Notes: generated by a model not told the origin, from the sequence alone. A stretch of 64,000 bases of DNA from Streptococcus plurextorum DSM 22810 (GCF_000423745.1 NZ_AUIO01000009.1:1-64000), one strand, 5' to 3'. Counted from the stretch's first letter, positions 43,097 to 54,080 are shown. Program-made: numbers and translations.

Positions 43097-45262
43097 CTAA
43101 ATTTTATTGAAAATATATTGTACACTAAAGTAATCTTTTTGAACATAAGGCATCACTAAGCCAATATTCATTAACTCATCGCCACCAAAGGTCGCATCAA
43201 GTTTATCACAGTAATACGTGGCTTTTTCATCCAAACCTTTTAACTTGACTGTGATAAAGGGAGCTTCTGGTTGCGATAATACCTTCACATAGGTAAAGAC
43301 TGCCTGACTCTTATCAGCATTGACATAGGTGTAGGCCTTCGTATTATCTGTTTTCTTCACTCGATAAAGATTTCCAAACTGAATCGTCTCACGAATGGCT
43401 TTATAGGTTGAGACCTGCTGAGAAATCGCTGCGATATCTTCTTCCGGAAGTTTTGTCAAATCCAATTCGTAACCCAAGTTCCCCAACATGGCAACATTTC
43501 CTCGCGTCTCAAGAGGAGTTATTCGACCTGTCTGATGGTTAGGAACCGCCGAGACGTGTGAACCCATACTGATTGTCGGAAACATGAGACTTGTCCCTTC
43601 TTGAATCGATAGGCGGCCAATTGCATCGGTGTTATCACTCGCCCACGCCTGAGGCATGTAATAAAGCAAGCCTAAATCATTGCGCCCACCGCCTCCTGAG
43701 CAAGACTCAAAAAGCACATTTGGAAAAGCTTGAACTAGCGTCTCCAAAACTCGGTAAAGACCAAGCATGTAACGATGATAAAATTCATGACGCTCATGAT
43801 TCGCTAGACCTTCAGGAATATTGGTGATATTCCGATTCATGTCCCACTTCACATAAGTGATATTGGCTGATTTTAAAATCGTTGAAACACTGTCAATAAT
43901 GTAGTCTTGAACAGCCTTCTGCGACAAATCTAGCACCAATTGCTCACGGCTGTAAGTATGTCCGTAACCTGTCGTCTGAATAGTCCATTCAGGATGCATT
44001 CGGTAGAGGTCACTATCTTCTGAAACCATTTCTGGTTCAAACCACAAGCCAAATTGCATTCCTAAATCATTGACCGTTTTAGCGAGACCTTCAAGGCCAT
44101 TTGGTAACTTATCGCGATTGACCACCCAATCTCCTAAGGAGCAAGTATCTGAATCACGCTTGCCAAACCAACCGTCATCAAGCACTAAAAGCTCAATACC
44201 TGCCTTGGCAGAAACGGTTGCCAGCTCTGCTATTTTTTCCTCAGTAAAGTCAAAATAAGTTGCTTCCCAGTTGTTGATGAGGATTGGCCTTGCTTTATTT
44301 GCCCATGGCCCTCTGACCAGATGTTTCTGCAAGAAGCGATGACTCTGATGCGTCATCTCCGTCAAGCCCTTAGCAGTATAGGTCACTAGAGCCTCCGGCG
44401 TTTGAAAACTTCTCCCTGCTTCTAAGACCCAGTTAAACTTCTCATCATTGATACCTATTCCTAGACGCGTCGTATGAATCGCTGTCGTTTCTGCAAAAGC
44501 TGTAAAGTTACCACTGTAAATCAGCTGTGTTGCATAAATCTCTCCTGCATCTTCTGTCACATCAGGGCTTGCTAATGCCATAAATGGTGTCCGCGAATGA
44601 CTCGATGCTCCACGGATGCTTCCGATGCTATACTTGCCTTGCGTCAGAGGTGTCCGTGTCCATTCTTTCTCATAACCATAACGTCCCGTTAAGGTATGCA
44701 CTTCAAAATCTTTATGAGGAAAGTCTAGAGTAACACTCAACGCTTTTTCCAAGTGCACTGTGTGCTTTCCAGCGTGAATTTCTGCCGAACGAGCCAGGTA
44801 ATTGGCTTCTTCAAAGACACTATAAGATAAAGTAACCGTCACATCCGTCACAGCATCATAGAGATCAATCTCTAAAGTGTCAACATCTTCTTCGTCTCCA
44901 AAGGTTGCCGGAAGACCAACCAAGGCTTTTTTCCCTTTGAAGATGCGGTGGTCACGATACTTCAAGTCAGCTAGCGTTCCAAAAGGACTTCTTACCTCAA
45001 GAGCAGAGGTCCTAAAATCACCCAAACCATTACTACTGTATTCCAGAGCTAAAGTATCTAGGGAAAATGTACGGTCCTTACTGGTCGGATTTGGTGAAAA
45101 AGCTCTATCTTGATACGTGATCGCATGGTCAACACTAAAACCTTCAACACACTTTCCAAAATAACGGTGCACAAGCAAGCCATTATCAAGGATCTGCATG
45201 ATATAGGAAAATTGGCTACTCTTCAAATGGAAAATACGATTCGTTTCTTGAACAATAATCAC
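43097..45262 (-). CDS. aga: Alpha-galactosidase (GH36)
   Basis: A ~721-residue cytoplasmic GH36 enzyme that removes alpha-1,6-galactose from melibiose and raffinose, leaving sucrose for GtfA. Seen: VLDDGWFGKRDSDTCSLGDW (about 365-385), the nucleophile Asp in VKWDMNRNIT (about 473), CSGGGGRNDLGLLYY and the acid/base Asp in WASDNTDAIGR (about 545). GTG 45262 is preferred as start because AAGGAG lies 6 nt before it; an ATG two codons earlier (45268) touches that box. It is the first gene of the msm operon, divergent from msmR. Confidence 0.93.
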   Translation of the reverse strand: MIIVQETNRIFHLKSSQFSYIMQILDNGLLVHRYFGKCVEGFSVDHAITYQDRAFSPNPTSKDRTFSLDTLALEYSSNGLGDFRTSALEVRSPFGTLADLKYRDHRIFKGKKALVGLPATFGDEEDVDTLEIDLYDAVTDVTVTLSYSVFEEANYLARSAEIHAGKHTVHLEKALSVTLDFPHKDFEVHTLTGRYGYEKEWTRTPLTQGKYSIGSIRGASSHSRTPFMALASPDVTEDAGEIYATQLIYSGNFTAFAETTAIHTTRLGIGINDEKFNWVLEAGRSFQTPEALVTYTAKGLTEMTHQSHRFLQKHLVRGPWANKARPILINNWEATYFDFTEEKIAELATVSAKAGIELLVLDDGWFGKRDSDTCSLGDWVVNRDKLPNGLEGLAKTVNDLGMQFGLWFEPEMVSEDSDLYRMHPEWTIQTTGYGHTYSREQLVLDLSQKAVQDYIIDSVSTILKSANITYVKWDMNRNITNIPEGLANHERHEFYHRYMLGLYRVLETLVQAFPNVLFESCSGGGGRNDLGLLYYMPQAWASDNTDAIGRLSIQEGTSLMFPTISMGSHVSAVPNHQTGRITPLETRGNVAMLGNLGYELDLTKLPEEDIAAISQQVSTYKAIRETIQFGNLYRVKKTDNTKAYTYVNADKSQAVFTYVKVLSQPEAPFITVKLKGLDEKATYYCDKLDATFGGDELMNIGLVMPYVQKDYFSVQYIFNKI

Positions 45263-45300
45263 TGCCATCTCCTTTTCTTTTATGTTTATAGTTTATAAAA

Positions 45301-45314
45301 TGAATGCGATTTCA
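45301..45314. promoter_or_regulatory. cre site between aga and msmR
   Basis: TGAATGCGATTTCA matches TGWAANCGNTNWCA at 13 of 14. It lies in the 105-bp divergent gap, about 40 bp upstream of aga and 55 bp upstream of msmR, where CcpA could repress both directions. Confidence 0.7.
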
Positions 45315-45367
45315 TAAATAGAATTTTGTCACCTGTATATGGTAAAATGTTAAGTAAGGAGAAACAT

Positions 45368-46222
45368 ATGATCTTTTCTGAATTCCACAACGATACTTTT
45401 GATTTGACGATTGATTTCTATGGTTTTGAGCAGTGTGCCCCTAAATACGGTTTTGGACCAGCAATCCGAGAAAACTTTGTCCTACATTACATCGAAAAAG
45501 GACAAGGATTCTTTTGCTACAAAGGAAAGACGATCACACTCAAGGCTGGCGACCTTTTTTTACTGAAACCTAATGAGTTAACCTATTACGAGGCAGATAA
45601 GGATGACCCTTGGGCCTACTACTGGTTAGGCATCAGTGGCAGTAAATCCTTAGATTATTTCCGTCTATCCAGCCTCTACCAAGATGGTTATCTCAAATCC
45701 TCACCATCTGTGAAAACAGATACTATCGGAAAACTCGCCAAAGATATCATCGAGAAAAACGAGAAACTTGATTCTTCGCCTGCAAGCATCCTACACCTTT
45801 TAGGGGGAATCTATGAACTCCTCTCCCAGTTCGCGATGATTTCTCCCGAAAATAAAAAACGTAATCTCCAAAGCAGTGAAAAACTTTGCTCTGATTGTCG
45901 CCGTATTATCGAGACAACCTATACATCTCCAAAACTCTCTATCCATCATATTGCTGACAAGCTATCCGTCAGTCGCAATTACCTCAGCTCAAAATTCAGC
46001 GAAAGATACCAAATTTCCCCAAAAGAATACCTCCAAAAAATTCGCATGAACCGCGCCAAATACCTCTTGGAAAACAGCGAAGAACCAATCAAAGTCATTG
46101 CTTATTCCGTGGGATTTTCAGATCCTCTTTATTTTTCCAAAGCCTTCAAACACTATTTCAATACCGCTCCTAGTGACATTAGAAAAATGCCGGACACGTC
46201 AAAAAGCGTTCAAAAAATTTGA
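45368..46222 (+). CDS. msmR: AraC-family activator of the msm operon
   Basis: A 284-residue regulator: an N-terminal cupin-like sugar-binding part (about 15-95; HYIEKGQGFFCYKG, AGDLFLLKPNELTYYEAD) and two C-terminal HTH motifs (about 190-280; IHHIADKLSVSRNYLSSKF and IKVIAYSVGFSDPLYFSKAF). It activates aga-msmEFG-gtfA in response to raffinose or melibiose in known streptococci. ATG 45368 stands 8 nt after AAGGAG; the 14-codon upstream extension lacks a ribosome site. It is divergent from aga. Confidence 0.93.
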   Translation: MIFSEFHNDTFDLTIDFYGFEQCAPKYGFGPAIRENFVLHYIEKGQGFFCYKGKTITLKAGDLFLLKPNELTYYEADKDDPWAYYWLGISGSKSLDYFRLSSLYQDGYLKSSPSVKTDTIGKLAKDIIEKNEKLDSSPASILHLLGGIYELLSQFAMISPENKKRNLQSSEKLCSDCRRIIETTYTSPKLSIHHIADKLSVSRNYLSSKFSERYQISPKEYLQKIRMNRAKYLLENSEEPIKVIAYSVGFSDPLYFSKAFKHYFNTAPSDIRKMPDTSKSVQKI

Positions 46223-46232
46223 ACGCTTCTAT
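46202..46232 (+). terminator. Terminator after msmR
   Basis: A 10-bp stem (AGCGTTCAAA / TTTGAACGCT) with a 3-nt loop overlaps the msmR stop region. A second hairpin (ATTCCTAGAA / TTCTAGGAAT, T5) at 46285-46322 gives backup termination. Confidence 0.75.
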
Positions 46233-46400
46233 CCCAAATTCTCATAGGCAAGTCATCTCTTTTGCATGCCTATTTTAGCCTTAAATTCCTAGAATGTGAT
46301 GATTTCCTTTCTAGGAATTTTTAATGCACCGACAAAGAAAACAGGTGATGGAATACCTAATATAGACGTCTTAAACCTAATCACCCAAACCTTTTTAACC

Positions 46401-47432
46401 TTATGTCACATTAGCATATGCAAAAATGATTTGATAAGACTTTTCCTCACCCTGCCGCATCACAATGTCATCAAAGTGCTCATGATGCACGGCATCTGGA
46501 AGGTGTTGGGGCTCAATAGCCACCCCTTCCTGTGCTCTCCCTTCTAATCCCTTATCCCTAGCAAAATACACACCATCCTCAAGACTATTCATTGTATAAA
46601 TCACAACCCCCTGCCGATCTGAATAGACACTCAGTTGATCTCCACTATCTTCATCTCTTAAGACAAGAACAGGCGCATCTGCTGTCTTATCAACTACAAA
46701 AGCATCGTCAAAGCCACCACTCTTGGTAATAGCTGCTCCAAGATTCTGCCCTTTTCTGAAGTCATAAGCAGTCTCCTGAACCTTGATAAAGTCCCCTGAC
46801 GGAATCAAATCCGCATCCGTTTCTAAATAACTGTTAGCCTCAATCTGCAAAGTATGACTATGTAAATCCTGATAGCAACTAAGGTTAAAATAAGGGTGAA
46901 TGGTCGGATTAAATAAAGTACTTGCTGTGGCATCACTCCCTTTGAAAATCAGACTGAGGCGATTGTCATCATCCAGCATAACTTCTAAACTAACCTCTAA
47001 ATCACCAGGAAAACCATCCCACTCTGATCTTATCCGTTGAGAAAAGACAACCTTGGTAAAATCTGAGCCTTCCTCTAATCGATAAGACCAGTTTAGGGTG
47101 TGAAAACCTCCTGGACCACCATGTAAACAGTGTCCATTATTATTCATTGGCAACTGCACAAGCTGGCCATCAATAACTGCCTGCCCTTTTGCAATACGAC
47201 CAGCTACACGGCCAATAACTTGGCTAGCATACAGAGTATTTTTAAAATAATCACTCGGCTGTTCAAATCCCAACAAAAGATTTTTTTCCCCTGAGTCTGT
47301 TGGTACTAAAAATTCTTGCCAGGTAGCACCTAAGGTTAAAAAACTAGCTATAATCCCGTTTTTATTTTTTAGGCGGATCTGGACAACTTCTTTGCCATCG
47401 ATGTTTTCCAAAATCTTAGTCTCAATACCCAT
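46401..47432 (-). CDS. galM: Aldose 1-epimerase (mutarotase)
   Basis: A 343-residue galactose mutarotase that interconverts alpha and beta anomers. Seen: VIGRVAGRIAKGQAVIDG, the histidine in NGHCLHGGPGGFH (about 97), the catalytic His in NPTIHPYFNLS (about 173) and the catalytic Glu in GVAIEPQHLPDA (about 309). It is monocistronic, beside the alpha-galactosidase locus that releases galactose, though no Leloir kinase or transferase is in the window. Confidence 0.93.
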   Translation of the reverse strand: MGIETKILENIDGKEVVQIRLKNKNGIIASFLTLGATWQEFLVPTDSGEKNLLLGFEQPSDYFKNTLYASQVIGRVAGRIAKGQAVIDGQLVQLPMNNNGHCLHGGPGGFHTLNWSYRLEEGSDFTKVVFSQRIRSEWDGFPGDLEVSLEVMLDDDNRLSLIFKGSDATASTLFNPTIHPYFNLSCYQDLHSHTLQIEANSYLETDADLIPSGDFIKVQETAYDFRKGQNLGAAITKSGGFDDAFVVDKTADAPVLVLRDEDSGDQLSVYSDRQGVVIYTMNSLEDGVYFARDKGLEGRAQEGVAIEPQHLPDAVHHEHFDDIVMRQGEEKSYQIIFAYANVT

Positions 47433-47522
47433 TTCTTCGCTCCTTGTCTTTTTATTCTTATTTTACAACTTAATATACTATATGTAAAGATAAAATATCG
47501 ACGATTTATCTTCCAAGAAGCA

Positions 47523-47553
47523 AAAAAAGCTAGAAAATGATTCTAGCTTTTTA
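47523..47553 (-). terminator. Terminator after gap
   Basis: Stem AAAAAGCTAGAA / TTCTAGCTTTTT with a 5-nt loop directly after the gap stop codon; T run on the minus strand. Confidence 0.85.
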
Positions 47554-47558
47554 AAATC

Positions 47559-48569
47559 TTATTTAGCGATTTTTGCGAAGTACTCAAGTGTACGAACAAG
47601 TTGAGAAGTGTAAGACATTTCGTTGTCGTACCATGAAACAACTTTAACCAATTGTTTACCATCAACTGTTTGAACGTTAGTTTGAGTTGCGTCAAACAAT
47701 GAACCGTAAGAGATACCTACGATATCTGAAGAAACAACTTGATCTTCAGTGTAACCGTAAGATTCGTTAGCAGCAGCTTTCATTGCAGCGTTAACAGCTT
47801 CAACAGTAACTTCTTTTTCAAGAACAGCTACCAATTCAGTTACAGATCCTGTTGGAACTGGAACACGTTGTGCAGCACCGTCAAGTTTACCGTTCAATTC
47901 TGGGATAACAAGACCGATAGCTTTAGCCGCACCAGTTGAGTTAGGAACGATGTTAGCTGCAGCCGCACGAGCACGACGAAGGTCTCCACCACGGTGTGGT
48001 CCGTCAAGAACCATTTGGTCACCAGTGTAACCGTGGATTGTTGTCATCAAACCTTGTTTGATACCGAAGTTGTCATGAAGAGCTTTAGCCATTGGAGCCA
48101 AGCAGTTTGTAGTACATGAAGCACCTGAGATAACTGTTTCAGTACCATCAAGGATGTCGTGGTTAGTGTTGAAAACAACAGTTTTAACGTCGTTTCCACC
48201 AGGAGCAGTGATCACAACTTTTTTCGCACCGTTAGCGTGGATGTGTTGCTCTGCAGCAGCTTTAGAAGCAAAGAAACCAGTAGCTTCAAGAACGATTTCT
48301 ACACCGTCAGTAGCCCAGTCGATGTTTCCTGGCTCACGCTCAGCAGAAACTTTAACGAATTTACCGTTAACTTCAAAACCACCATCTTTAACTTCAACAG
48401 TACCGTCGAAACGACCTTGAGTTGTGTCATATTTCAACAAGTGCGCAAGCATTTTAGGATCTGTAAGGTCGTTGATACGAGTAACTTCAACACCTTCTAC
48501 GTTTTGGATACGACGGAATGCAAGACGACCGATACGACCGAAACCGTTAATACCAACTTTAACTGTCAT
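47559..48569 (-). CDS. gap: Glyceraldehyde-3-phosphate dehydrogenase (NAD, phosphorylating)
   Basis: The 336-residue glycolytic dehydrogenase. Seen: [16 protein letters not shown] (Rossmann, about 4-19), the catalytic cysteine in [17 protein letters not shown] (about 148-164), [16 protein letters not shown] and [15 protein letters not shown]. Codons are highly optimised. The start is ATG 48569 behind AAGGAGG; 9 upstream codons are open but run through that box. In streptococci this protein is also found on the cell surface. Promoter TTGCAT-17-TATAAT lies at 48679-48707. Confidence 0.98.
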   Translation of the reverse strand: MTVKVGINGFGRIGRLAFRRIQNVEGVEVTRINDLTDPKMLAHLLKYDTTQGRFDGTVEVKDGGFEVNGKFVKVSAEREPGNIDWATDGVEIVLEATGFFASKAAAEQHIHANGAKKVVITAPGGNDVKTVVFNTNHDILDGTETVISGASCTTNCLAPMAKALHDNFGIKQGLMTTIHGYTGDQMVLDGPHRGGDLRRARAAAANIVPNSTGAAKAIGLVIPELNGKLDGAAQRVPVPTGSVTELVAVLEKEVTVEAVNAAMKAAANESYGYTEDQVVSSDIVGISYGSLFDATQTNVQTVDGKQLVKVVSWYDNEMSYTSQLVRTLEYFAKIAK

Positions 48570-48678
48570 TTGTGATTTCCTCCTTATGAAAATCAAATAA
48601 GTATTTTAGTAAGGGCAAGCCCTTCGAATATTGTGAAATGTTTAACTTGACAAGATACAAGAAACTTTCAACGTAACT

Positions 48679-48707
48679 ATTATATAACTTATAAGGTGAA
48701 AATGCAA
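48679..48707 (-). promoter_or_regulatory. gap promoter
   Basis: Minus strand TTGCAT, 17-bp spacer, TATAAT, giving a leader of about 100 nt before the ATG. Confidence 0.7.
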
Positions 48708-48770
48708 ATCTGTAAACCGCTTTCTACAATATTTTTGTTATGATTTTCACAACAGTTCTAGATTATTGAA

Positions 48771-48800
48771 ATCAAAAAGACATCTGCATAGCAGATGTCT
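48771..48800 (-). terminator. Terminator after fusA
   Basis: A 10-bp perfect stem (AGACATCTGC / GCAGATGTCT) with 3-nt loop and TTTTTGATTT on the minus strand, 9 bp after the fusA stop. Confidence 0.85.
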
Positions 48801-48808
48801 CTGGAGAC

Positions 48809-50887
48809 TTACTCTCCTTTGTTTTTCTTGATGATTTCTTCCTGAACTGACTTAGGAACATCTTCATAGTGGTCAAATACCATCATGAAAGTACCGCGTC
48901 CTTGAGTTGCAGAACGAAGAACAGTTGCATAACCAAACATTTCAGCAAGTGGCACATAAGCACGAACCACTTGAGTGTTACCGCGTGCTTCCATACCATC
49001 AACGCGACCACGACGTGCAGTCACGTGACCCATAACGTCACCAAGGTTATCTTCTGGTGCAGTGATAGTTACAAGCATCATAGGCTCAAGGATAGCTGGT
49101 TGTGCTGATTTAGCTGCTTCTTTAAGAGCAAGAGATGCTGCAATCTTGAAGGCAGTCTCAGATGAGTCGACATCATGGTATGAACCATCGTAAAGCTTCG
49201 CTTTAACGTCAACCATTGGGTAACCTGCAAGAACACCGTTAGCCATAGATTCAATCAAACCTTTTTCAACCGCTGGGATGAATTCACGTGGAACCACACC
49301 ACCGACGATAGCGTTCTCGAACTCGAAACCTTTACCTTCTTCGTTTGGTGTGAATTCGATCCAAACGTCACCGAATTGACCTTTACCACCAGACTGGCGT
49401 TTGAAGAAACCACGAGCTTGTGTAGAAGCGCGGAAGGTTTCACGGTAAGATACTTGAGGAGCACCTACGTTTGCTTCAACCTTGAATTCACGACGCATAC
49501 GGTCAACAAGGACATCCAAGTGCAACTCACCCATACCAGAGATAACTGTTTCACCAGTTTCAACGTTTGTTTCAACGCGGAATGTTGGATCTTCTTCAGC
49601 CAATTTAGAAAGGGCGATACCCATCTTGTCTTGGTCAGCTTTAGACTTAGGCTCAACCATCAATTGGATAACCGGTTCTGGAACGTGGATTGACTCAAGG
49701 ATGATTTTTGCTTTTTCATCTGTCAATGAGTCACCAGTTGTCGTATCTTTCAAACCAACAGCTGCTGCGATATCTCCTGCGTAAACCGTTTGGATTTCTT
49801 CACGAGAGTTAGCGTGCATCTGAAGGATACGTCCGATACGCTCACGTTTACCTTTAGACGTGTTCAATACATATGAACCGCTGTTAAGAACACCTGAGTA
49901 AACACGGAAGAAAGTCAAACGACCTACGAATGGGTCAGTCATGATCTTGAAGGCAAGAGCTGCAAATGGCTCTTCATCAGAAGCATGACGCTCTTCTTCA
50001 GCATCTGTATCTGGGTTAACCCCTTTAATCGCTGGAATATCAAGTGGGCTTGGAAGGTAGTCAATAACCGCATCAAGCATCAATTGAACACCTTTATTCT
50101 TGAAAGCAGAACCACACAATACTGGGAAGAATTCAACGTTGATTGTCGCCTTACGGATACCAGCTTTCAATTCTTCGTTAGTGATTTCTTCACCTTCAAG
50201 GTATTTCATCATCAATTCTTCATCAGTTTCAGCAACTGCTTCAACCAATTTCTCACGGTATTCTTGAGCTTGCTCAGCATATTCAGCTGGAATGTCTTCT
50301 TCAAGAATGTCTGTACCAAGGTCGTTGGTATAGATTTCAGCCTTCATCTTGATCAAGTCAATGATTCCACGGAAGTCATCTTCTGAACCGATTGGCAATT
50401 GGATTGGGTGTGCGTTTGCTTGAAGACGGTCATGAAGTGTGCTTACTGAGTAAAGGAAGTCAGCACCGATTTTATCCATTTTGTTGGCAAATACGATACG
50501 AGGAACTCCGTACTCAGTTGCTTGACGCCATACTGTTTCAGTTTGTGGCTCAACACCTGATTGTGAGTCAAGAACGGTAACTGCACCGTCAAGAACGCGG
50601 AGTGAGCGTTGAACTTCGATAGTGAAGTCCACGTGTCCTGGTGTATCGATAATGTTTACACGGTGACCATCCCATTGCGCTGTTGTCGCAGCTGATGTGA
50701 TAGTGATACCACGCTCTTGCTCCTGCTCCATCCAGTCCATTTGTGACGCACCCTCGTGAGTTTCACCGATTTTATGAATTTTACCAGTGTAGTAAAGGAT
50801 ACGCTCAGTTGTTGTTGTTTTACCAGCATCAACGTGAGCCATGATACCGATATTACGAGTTTTTGCAAGTGAAAATTCGCGTGCCAT
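48809..50887 (-). CDS. fusA: Elongation factor G
   Basis: The 692-residue translocation GTPase. The G motifs are [19 protein letters not shown] (about 17-35), [12 protein letters not shown] and NKMDKIGAD; domain IV is visible through [15 protein letters not shown]. It is the last gene of rpsL-rpsG-fusA, 132 bp after rpsG, with an attenuator-like hairpin between them. The sequence shows no sign of the fusB or duplicated type. Confidence 0.98.
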   Translation of the reverse strand: MAREFSLAKTRNIGIMAHVDAGKTTTTERILYYTGKIHKIGETHEGASQMDWMEQEQERGITITSAATTAQWDGHRVNIIDTPGHVDFTIEVQRSLRVLDGAVTVLDSQSGVEPQTETVWRQATEYGVPRIVFANKMDKIGADFLYSVSTLHDRLQANAHPIQLPIGSEDDFRGIIDLIKMKAEIYTNDLGTDILEEDIPAEYAEQAQEYREKLVEAVAETDEELMMKYLEGEEITNEELKAGIRKATINVEFFPVLCGSAFKNKGVQLMLDAVIDYLPSPLDIPAIKGVNPDTDAEEERHASDEEPFAALAFKIMTDPFVGRLTFFRVYSGVLNSGSYVLNTSKGKRERIGRILQMHANSREEIQTVYAGDIAAAVGLKDTTTGDSLTDEKAKIILESIHVPEPVIQLMVEPKSKADQDKMGIALSKLAEEDPTFRVETNVETGETVISGMGELHLDVLVDRMRREFKVEANVGAPQVSYRETFRASTQARGFFKRQSGGKGQFGDVWIEFTPNEEGKGFEFENAIVGGVVPREFIPAVEKGLIESMANGVLAGYPMVDVKAKLYDGSYHDVDSSETAFKIAASLALKEAAKSAQPAILEPMMLVTITAPEDNLGDVMGHVTARRGRVDGMEARGNTQVVRAYVPLAEMFGYATVLRSATQGRGTFMMVFDHYEDVPKSVQEEIIKKNKGE

Positions 50888-50935
50888 TGTTTTCTCCTAT
50901 AAAAAATTTTTTACGTTTTATTATAACATATTTTA

Positions 50936-50968
50936 AGAAAAACGGATAGGCAGAGGCCCACCCGTTTT
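50936..50968 (-). terminator. Terminator-like hairpin between rpsG and fusA
   Basis: Minus-strand stem AAAACGG / CCGTTTTT with a 16-nt loop and T tail. A further hairpin (AATAATTTC / GAAATTATT) lies just after the rpsG stop at 50990-51018. The pair may attenuate or mark a processing site before fusA. Confidence 0.5.
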
Positions 50969-51019
50969 CTATAGATATATGTTTTAAATTGAAATAATTT
51001 CTCGCTTTGCTCGAAATTA

Positions 51020-51490
51020 TTACCAGCGGAAGTGTGCAAATGCACGGTTTGCTTCTGCCATTTTGTGTGTGTCTTCACGTTTTTTAACTGAAGCACCTGT
51101 ATTGTTAGCTGCATCCATGATTTCTTTTGCAAGACGGTCAACCATAGTGTGTTCACCACGAGCACGTGAAGCATTTACCAACCAACGAAGACCTAAAGTT
51201 GTACGACGCTCTGGACGAACTTCAACTGGAACTTGGTAGTTAGAACCACCGACACGGCGTGCACGAACTTCAAGAACAGGCATGATGTTCTCCATCGCTG
51301 TTTCAAATACTTCGTTTGCATCATTACCAGTAGCTTCTTTAATTGCATCAAAAGCACCATAAACGATTGACGCAGCAGTACCGCGTTTACCGTCAAGCAT
51401 AACACGGTTGATAAGACGTGTTACAAGCTTAGAATTATATAATGGATCTGGCAAAACTTCACGTTTTGGAGCACGATTTTTACGACTCAT
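51020..51490 (-). CDS. rpsG: 30S ribosomal protein S7
   Basis: The 156-residue small-subunit head protein that nucleates 16S rRNA folding; [20 protein letters not shown] start and [20 protein letters not shown] are characteristic. It begins 20 bp after rpsL, as in the str operon of most bacteria. Confidence 0.98.
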   Translation of the reverse strand: MSRKNRAPKREVLPDPLYNSKLVTRLINRVMLDGKRGTAASIVYGAFDAIKEATGNDANEVFETAMENIMPVLEVRARRVGGSNYQVPVEVRPERRTTLGLRWLVNASRARGEHTMVDRLAKEIMDAANNTGASVKKREDTHKMAEANRAFAHFRW

Positions 51491-51510
51491 ATTAACTTAT
51501 CCCCCTTCTA

Positions 51511-51924
51511 TTATCCTTTAGGACGTTTCGCACCGTATTTAGAACGGCCTTGTTTACGATCAGCAACACCTGCGGTATCAAGCGCACCACGAACGATATG
51601 GTAACGTACCCCTGGAAGGTCTTTTACACGTCCACCACGAATAAGAACAACACTGTGCTCTTGCAAGTTGTGTCCGATACCTGGAATGTATGCTGTTACT
51701 TCGATCAAGTTGCTCAAGCGAACACGGGCAAATTTACGAAGGGCTGAGTTAGGTTTTTTAGGTGTCATTGTTCCAACACGTGTTGCAACACCACGTTTTT
51801 GTGGTGAAGAAACATTTGTTTGAACTTTACGGTGACTGTTATAACCAACGTTAAGCGCTGGTGATTTAGATTTTTCAACTTTTGATTGACGTGGTTTACG
51901 TACCAATTGGTTGATAGTAGGCAT
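51511..51924 (-). CDS. rpsL: 30S ribosomal protein S12
   Basis: The 137-residue decoding-centre protein. The segment [11 protein letters not shown] keeps Lys56 and Lys57, and [16 protein letters not shown] keeps the second loop, the streptomycin-sensitive form. It is the first gene of the str operon, read from TTGACT-17-TATTAT about 140 bp upstream. Confidence 0.98.
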   Translation of the reverse strand: MPTINQLVRKPRQSKVEKSKSPALNVGYNSHRKVQTNVSSPQKRGVATRVGTMTPKKPNSALRKFARVRLSNLIEVTAYIPGIGHNLQEHSVVLIRGGRVKDLPGVRYHIVRGALDTAGVADRKQGRSKYGAKRPKG

Positions 51925-52064
51925 CTACAATTTCTCCTGTGTTTTTTTAATTTTGGTTGGATGAGCGACTGGTGACATCCTCTATCCTGTGTGCACTTTT
52001 GCAACATTTGTCAGCACGTCTCTGTACACTTTTGAGAGACCAAAAGTAAAAAGTACCGTCTAAT

Positions 52065-52093
52065 ATAATACCATAGACGATACTCCTAGTCAA
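52065..52093 (-). promoter_or_regulatory. rpsL (str operon) promoter
   Basis: Minus strand TTGACT, 17-bp spacer, TATTAT. The long leader to rpsL (about 140 nt) contains a TGTGCACTTTTG / TGTACACTTTTG direct repeat (plus strand, 51989-52034) of unknown meaning. Confidence 0.65.
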
Positions 52094-52163
52094 CTCTTTT
52101 TTCTTGTTAAAGCAAGGAATTTTATTCCTAAATGTTAGCAGTTGCGCCTTTCAAGCATTTGGC

Positions 52164-52580
52164 TCACTCACCGAACCAAAGCGCAATTTCTTTTTTGGCA
52201 GATTCTGTCGAGTCGGACCCATGGACAACATTGAAAATACCACCAGAATCACCCGGAGCCTGCCCATAATCACCTCTAATAGTTCCTGGTAGAGCATCTT
52301 TTGGGTTGGTAGCCCCCATCATTGTCCTCCAAGAGGAAATCACACGATTTCCAGAAATAACTCCTGCTAAAAGCGGTCCAGAGGTCATGTAAGACTCAAT
52401 TTCTGGAAAGAAAGCCTTGTCCACCAAAGCAGAATAGTGCTCTCTTAAAAGTTCTGGAGTTGCTCTGCGTAGCTCTAGACGCTCTATGATAAAACCTCGA
52501 CGTTCAATCCGATGGAGAACATCTCCAATAAGACCTCGACTCACGCCATCTGGTTTAATGATAAAAAAGGTTTTTTCCAT
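52164..52580 (-). CDS. ndk: Nucleoside-diphosphate kinase
   Basis: A 138-residue enzyme that balances NTP and dNTP pools by phosphate exchange. Seen: [40 protein letters not shown] and the phospho-histidine in [16 protein letters not shown] (about residue 118). ATG 52580 follows GGAGGCGG at 6-7 nt; the upstream 16 codons are discarded. It follows tsaD by 69 bp in the same direction and may be co-transcribed with it. Confidence 0.95.
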   Translation of the reverse strand: MEKTFFIIKPDGVSRGLIGDVLHRIERRGFIIERLELRRATPELLREHYSALVDKAFFPEIESYMTSGPLLAGVISGNRVISSWRTMMGATNPKDALPGTIRGDYGQAPGDSGGIFNVVHGSDSTESAKKEIALWFGE

Positions 52581-52649
52581 ATGAATCCGCCTCCATATTT
52601 TTCTTTTATTATAACAAATAGCAGACACATTAACAATAGTAGCCGTAGA

Positions 52650-53672
52650 TTACTGTTCTACTTCTTGTTTGATTGGAAAGGCCAGACTCGGTTTTGCATT
52701 CAGGTCTAAGGTTGCAAAATTAGCATGGTCATATTCAACCGCTGCAGCGTAAGCAATCATGCCGGCATTGTCTCCGCAAAGCCTCAAAGGCGGAATCACC
52801 ACCTTGGTATCTATGATTTCTTCAGATAACCGTTTCCTTAATCCTTGATTAGCCGCAACGCCACCGGCAACAACAAGCATTTTCACAGGGTATTGCTCCA
52901 AGGCTTTTGTCGTCTTGGCCAACAATATGTCCATAACTGCCGCTTGAAAGGAGGCGCATAAATCTTCTACCCTCAAATGCTCTCCTTTTTGTGATGCATT
53001 GTGATGAAGGTTGATAAAAGCTGATTTAAGCCCTGAAAAAGAGAAATCTAGATTATTTTCCTTAATCATCGCACGAGGAAAGTGATAACAATCCTGTCCC
53101 TTATGGGCAAGTTCATCAATCTCACGACCAGCCGGATAGGCCAACCCCATCACTCTTCCTACCTTATCATAAGCCTCCCCAACAGCATCATCTCGAGTTT
53201 CTCCAACAATATGATACTGACCAGGTTCAGCGACGTAAACTAACTCGGTATGCCCACCTGATACCAAAAGCGCCAAAAGCGGATATTCCAACTCTTCAAC
53301 TTCCCTTGCAGCCATCAGATGTCCTGCCATGTGATTAACAGGAATTAAAGGCAAACCGTGCGCCCAAGCAAAAGCTTTAGCAGCAGCCATCCCGACAAGA
53401 AGAGCGCCAACTAAACCTGGACCATAAGTGACTGCTACAGCAGTTAAATCGTTTCCTTGTATACCTGCCTCCTCAAGAGCTTCTTCGATGCAAGCAGTAA
53501 TAACTTCAACATGATGACGACTGGCCACTTCAGGCACCACACCACCAAAACGTTTATGACTTTCAACTTGACTGGCAATGATATTCGTCAAAAGTTCTTT
53601 TTCATTCTTCAATATCGCTACACTGGTTTCGTCACACGACGACTCGATAGCTAAAATGTACCTATCTTTCAT
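52650..53672 (-). CDS. tsaD: tRNA N6-adenosine threonylcarbamoyltransferase TsaD
   Basis: A 340-residue ASKHA-fold protein that transfers the threonylcarbamoyl group to A37 of ANN-decoding tRNAs, with TsaB and TsaE. Seen: [14 protein letters not shown] at the start, the metal histidines in [12 protein letters not shown] (about 110-120), [12 protein letters not shown] and [13 protein letters not shown]. It overlaps rimI by 11 bp, so tsaB-rimI-tsaD are translated together. Confidence 0.97.
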   Translation of the reverse strand: MKDRYILAIESSCDETSVAILKNEKELLTNIIASQVESHKRFGGVVPEVASRHHVEVITACIEEALEEAGIQGNDLTAVAVTYGPGLVGALLVGMAAAKAFAWAHGLPLIPVNHMAGHLMAAREVEELEYPLLALLVSGGHTELVYVAEPGQYHIVGETRDDAVGEAYDKVGRVMGLAYPAGREIDELAHKGQDCYHFPRAMIKENNLDFSFSGLKSAFINLHHNASQKGEHLRVEDLCASFQAAVMDILLAKTTKALEQYPVKMLVVAGGVAANQGLRKRLSEEIIDTKVVIPPLRLCGDNAGMIAYAAAVEYDHANFATLDLNAKPSLAFPIKQEVEQ

Positions 53673-54078
53673 ACCCTACCCTCTGCATCAAAATGGCATC
53701 CTCCACTGGTTGTCGGTAATAATCTCTTCTCCTGCCAACAACTTCAAATCCATGACTTTCGTACAAGGCTTGTGCCACAGCATTACTCGCTCTCACTTCT
53801 AAAAAAATAGTTTCTAAACGTTCCTCTAGATTTGTCATCAACCGCTTAGCCACACCTCGACCTTGATGAGACTTTCGAACTGCAATATTGGTAATTTCCA
53901 GCTCACCCACTAAATTTTGAATCGCCAAAAAGCCCACTAATTGCCCATTTTGGTAATCAAAAAAATAGTCTGTATTCCCCTGAGCTAGATCGGTCTCTAT
54001 CTGTTCAAATGTCCAGGGGGATTCCCCGTAGACATCCGTCAAAAGGTCAAACACTTCTTGTACCTTATCTCTTTGCAT
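53662..54078 (-). CDS. rimI: Ribosomal-protein-alanine N-acetyltransferase (RimI-like GNAT)
   Basis: A 138-residue GNAT acetyltransferase. The acetyl-CoA loop is [14 protein letters not shown] (about 72-85), followed by [19 protein letters not shown] typical of RimI. It lies between tsaB and tsaD with a 2-bp gap and an 11-bp overlap, the standard Firmicutes order. In E. coli RimI acetylates S18; the substrate in streptococci is less certain. Confidence 0.9.
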   Translation of the reverse strand: MQRDKVQEVFDLLTDVYGESPWTFEQIETDLAQGNTDYFFDYQNGQLVGFLAIQNLVGELEITNIAVRKSHQGRGVAKRLMTNLEERLETIFLEVRASNAVAQALYESHGFEVVGRRRDYYRQPVEDAILMQRVGYER

Positions 54079-54080
54079 TG

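Noticed and set aside
47739..51747. Long frames opposite gap, fusA, rpsG and rpsL
   Set aside because: They are mirror frames of highly biased genes and lack ribosome sites and family similarity.
52140..52164. Terminator for ndk
   Set aside because: No convincing stem followed by a T run was seen right after the ndk stop, so ndk may read on toward rpsL.
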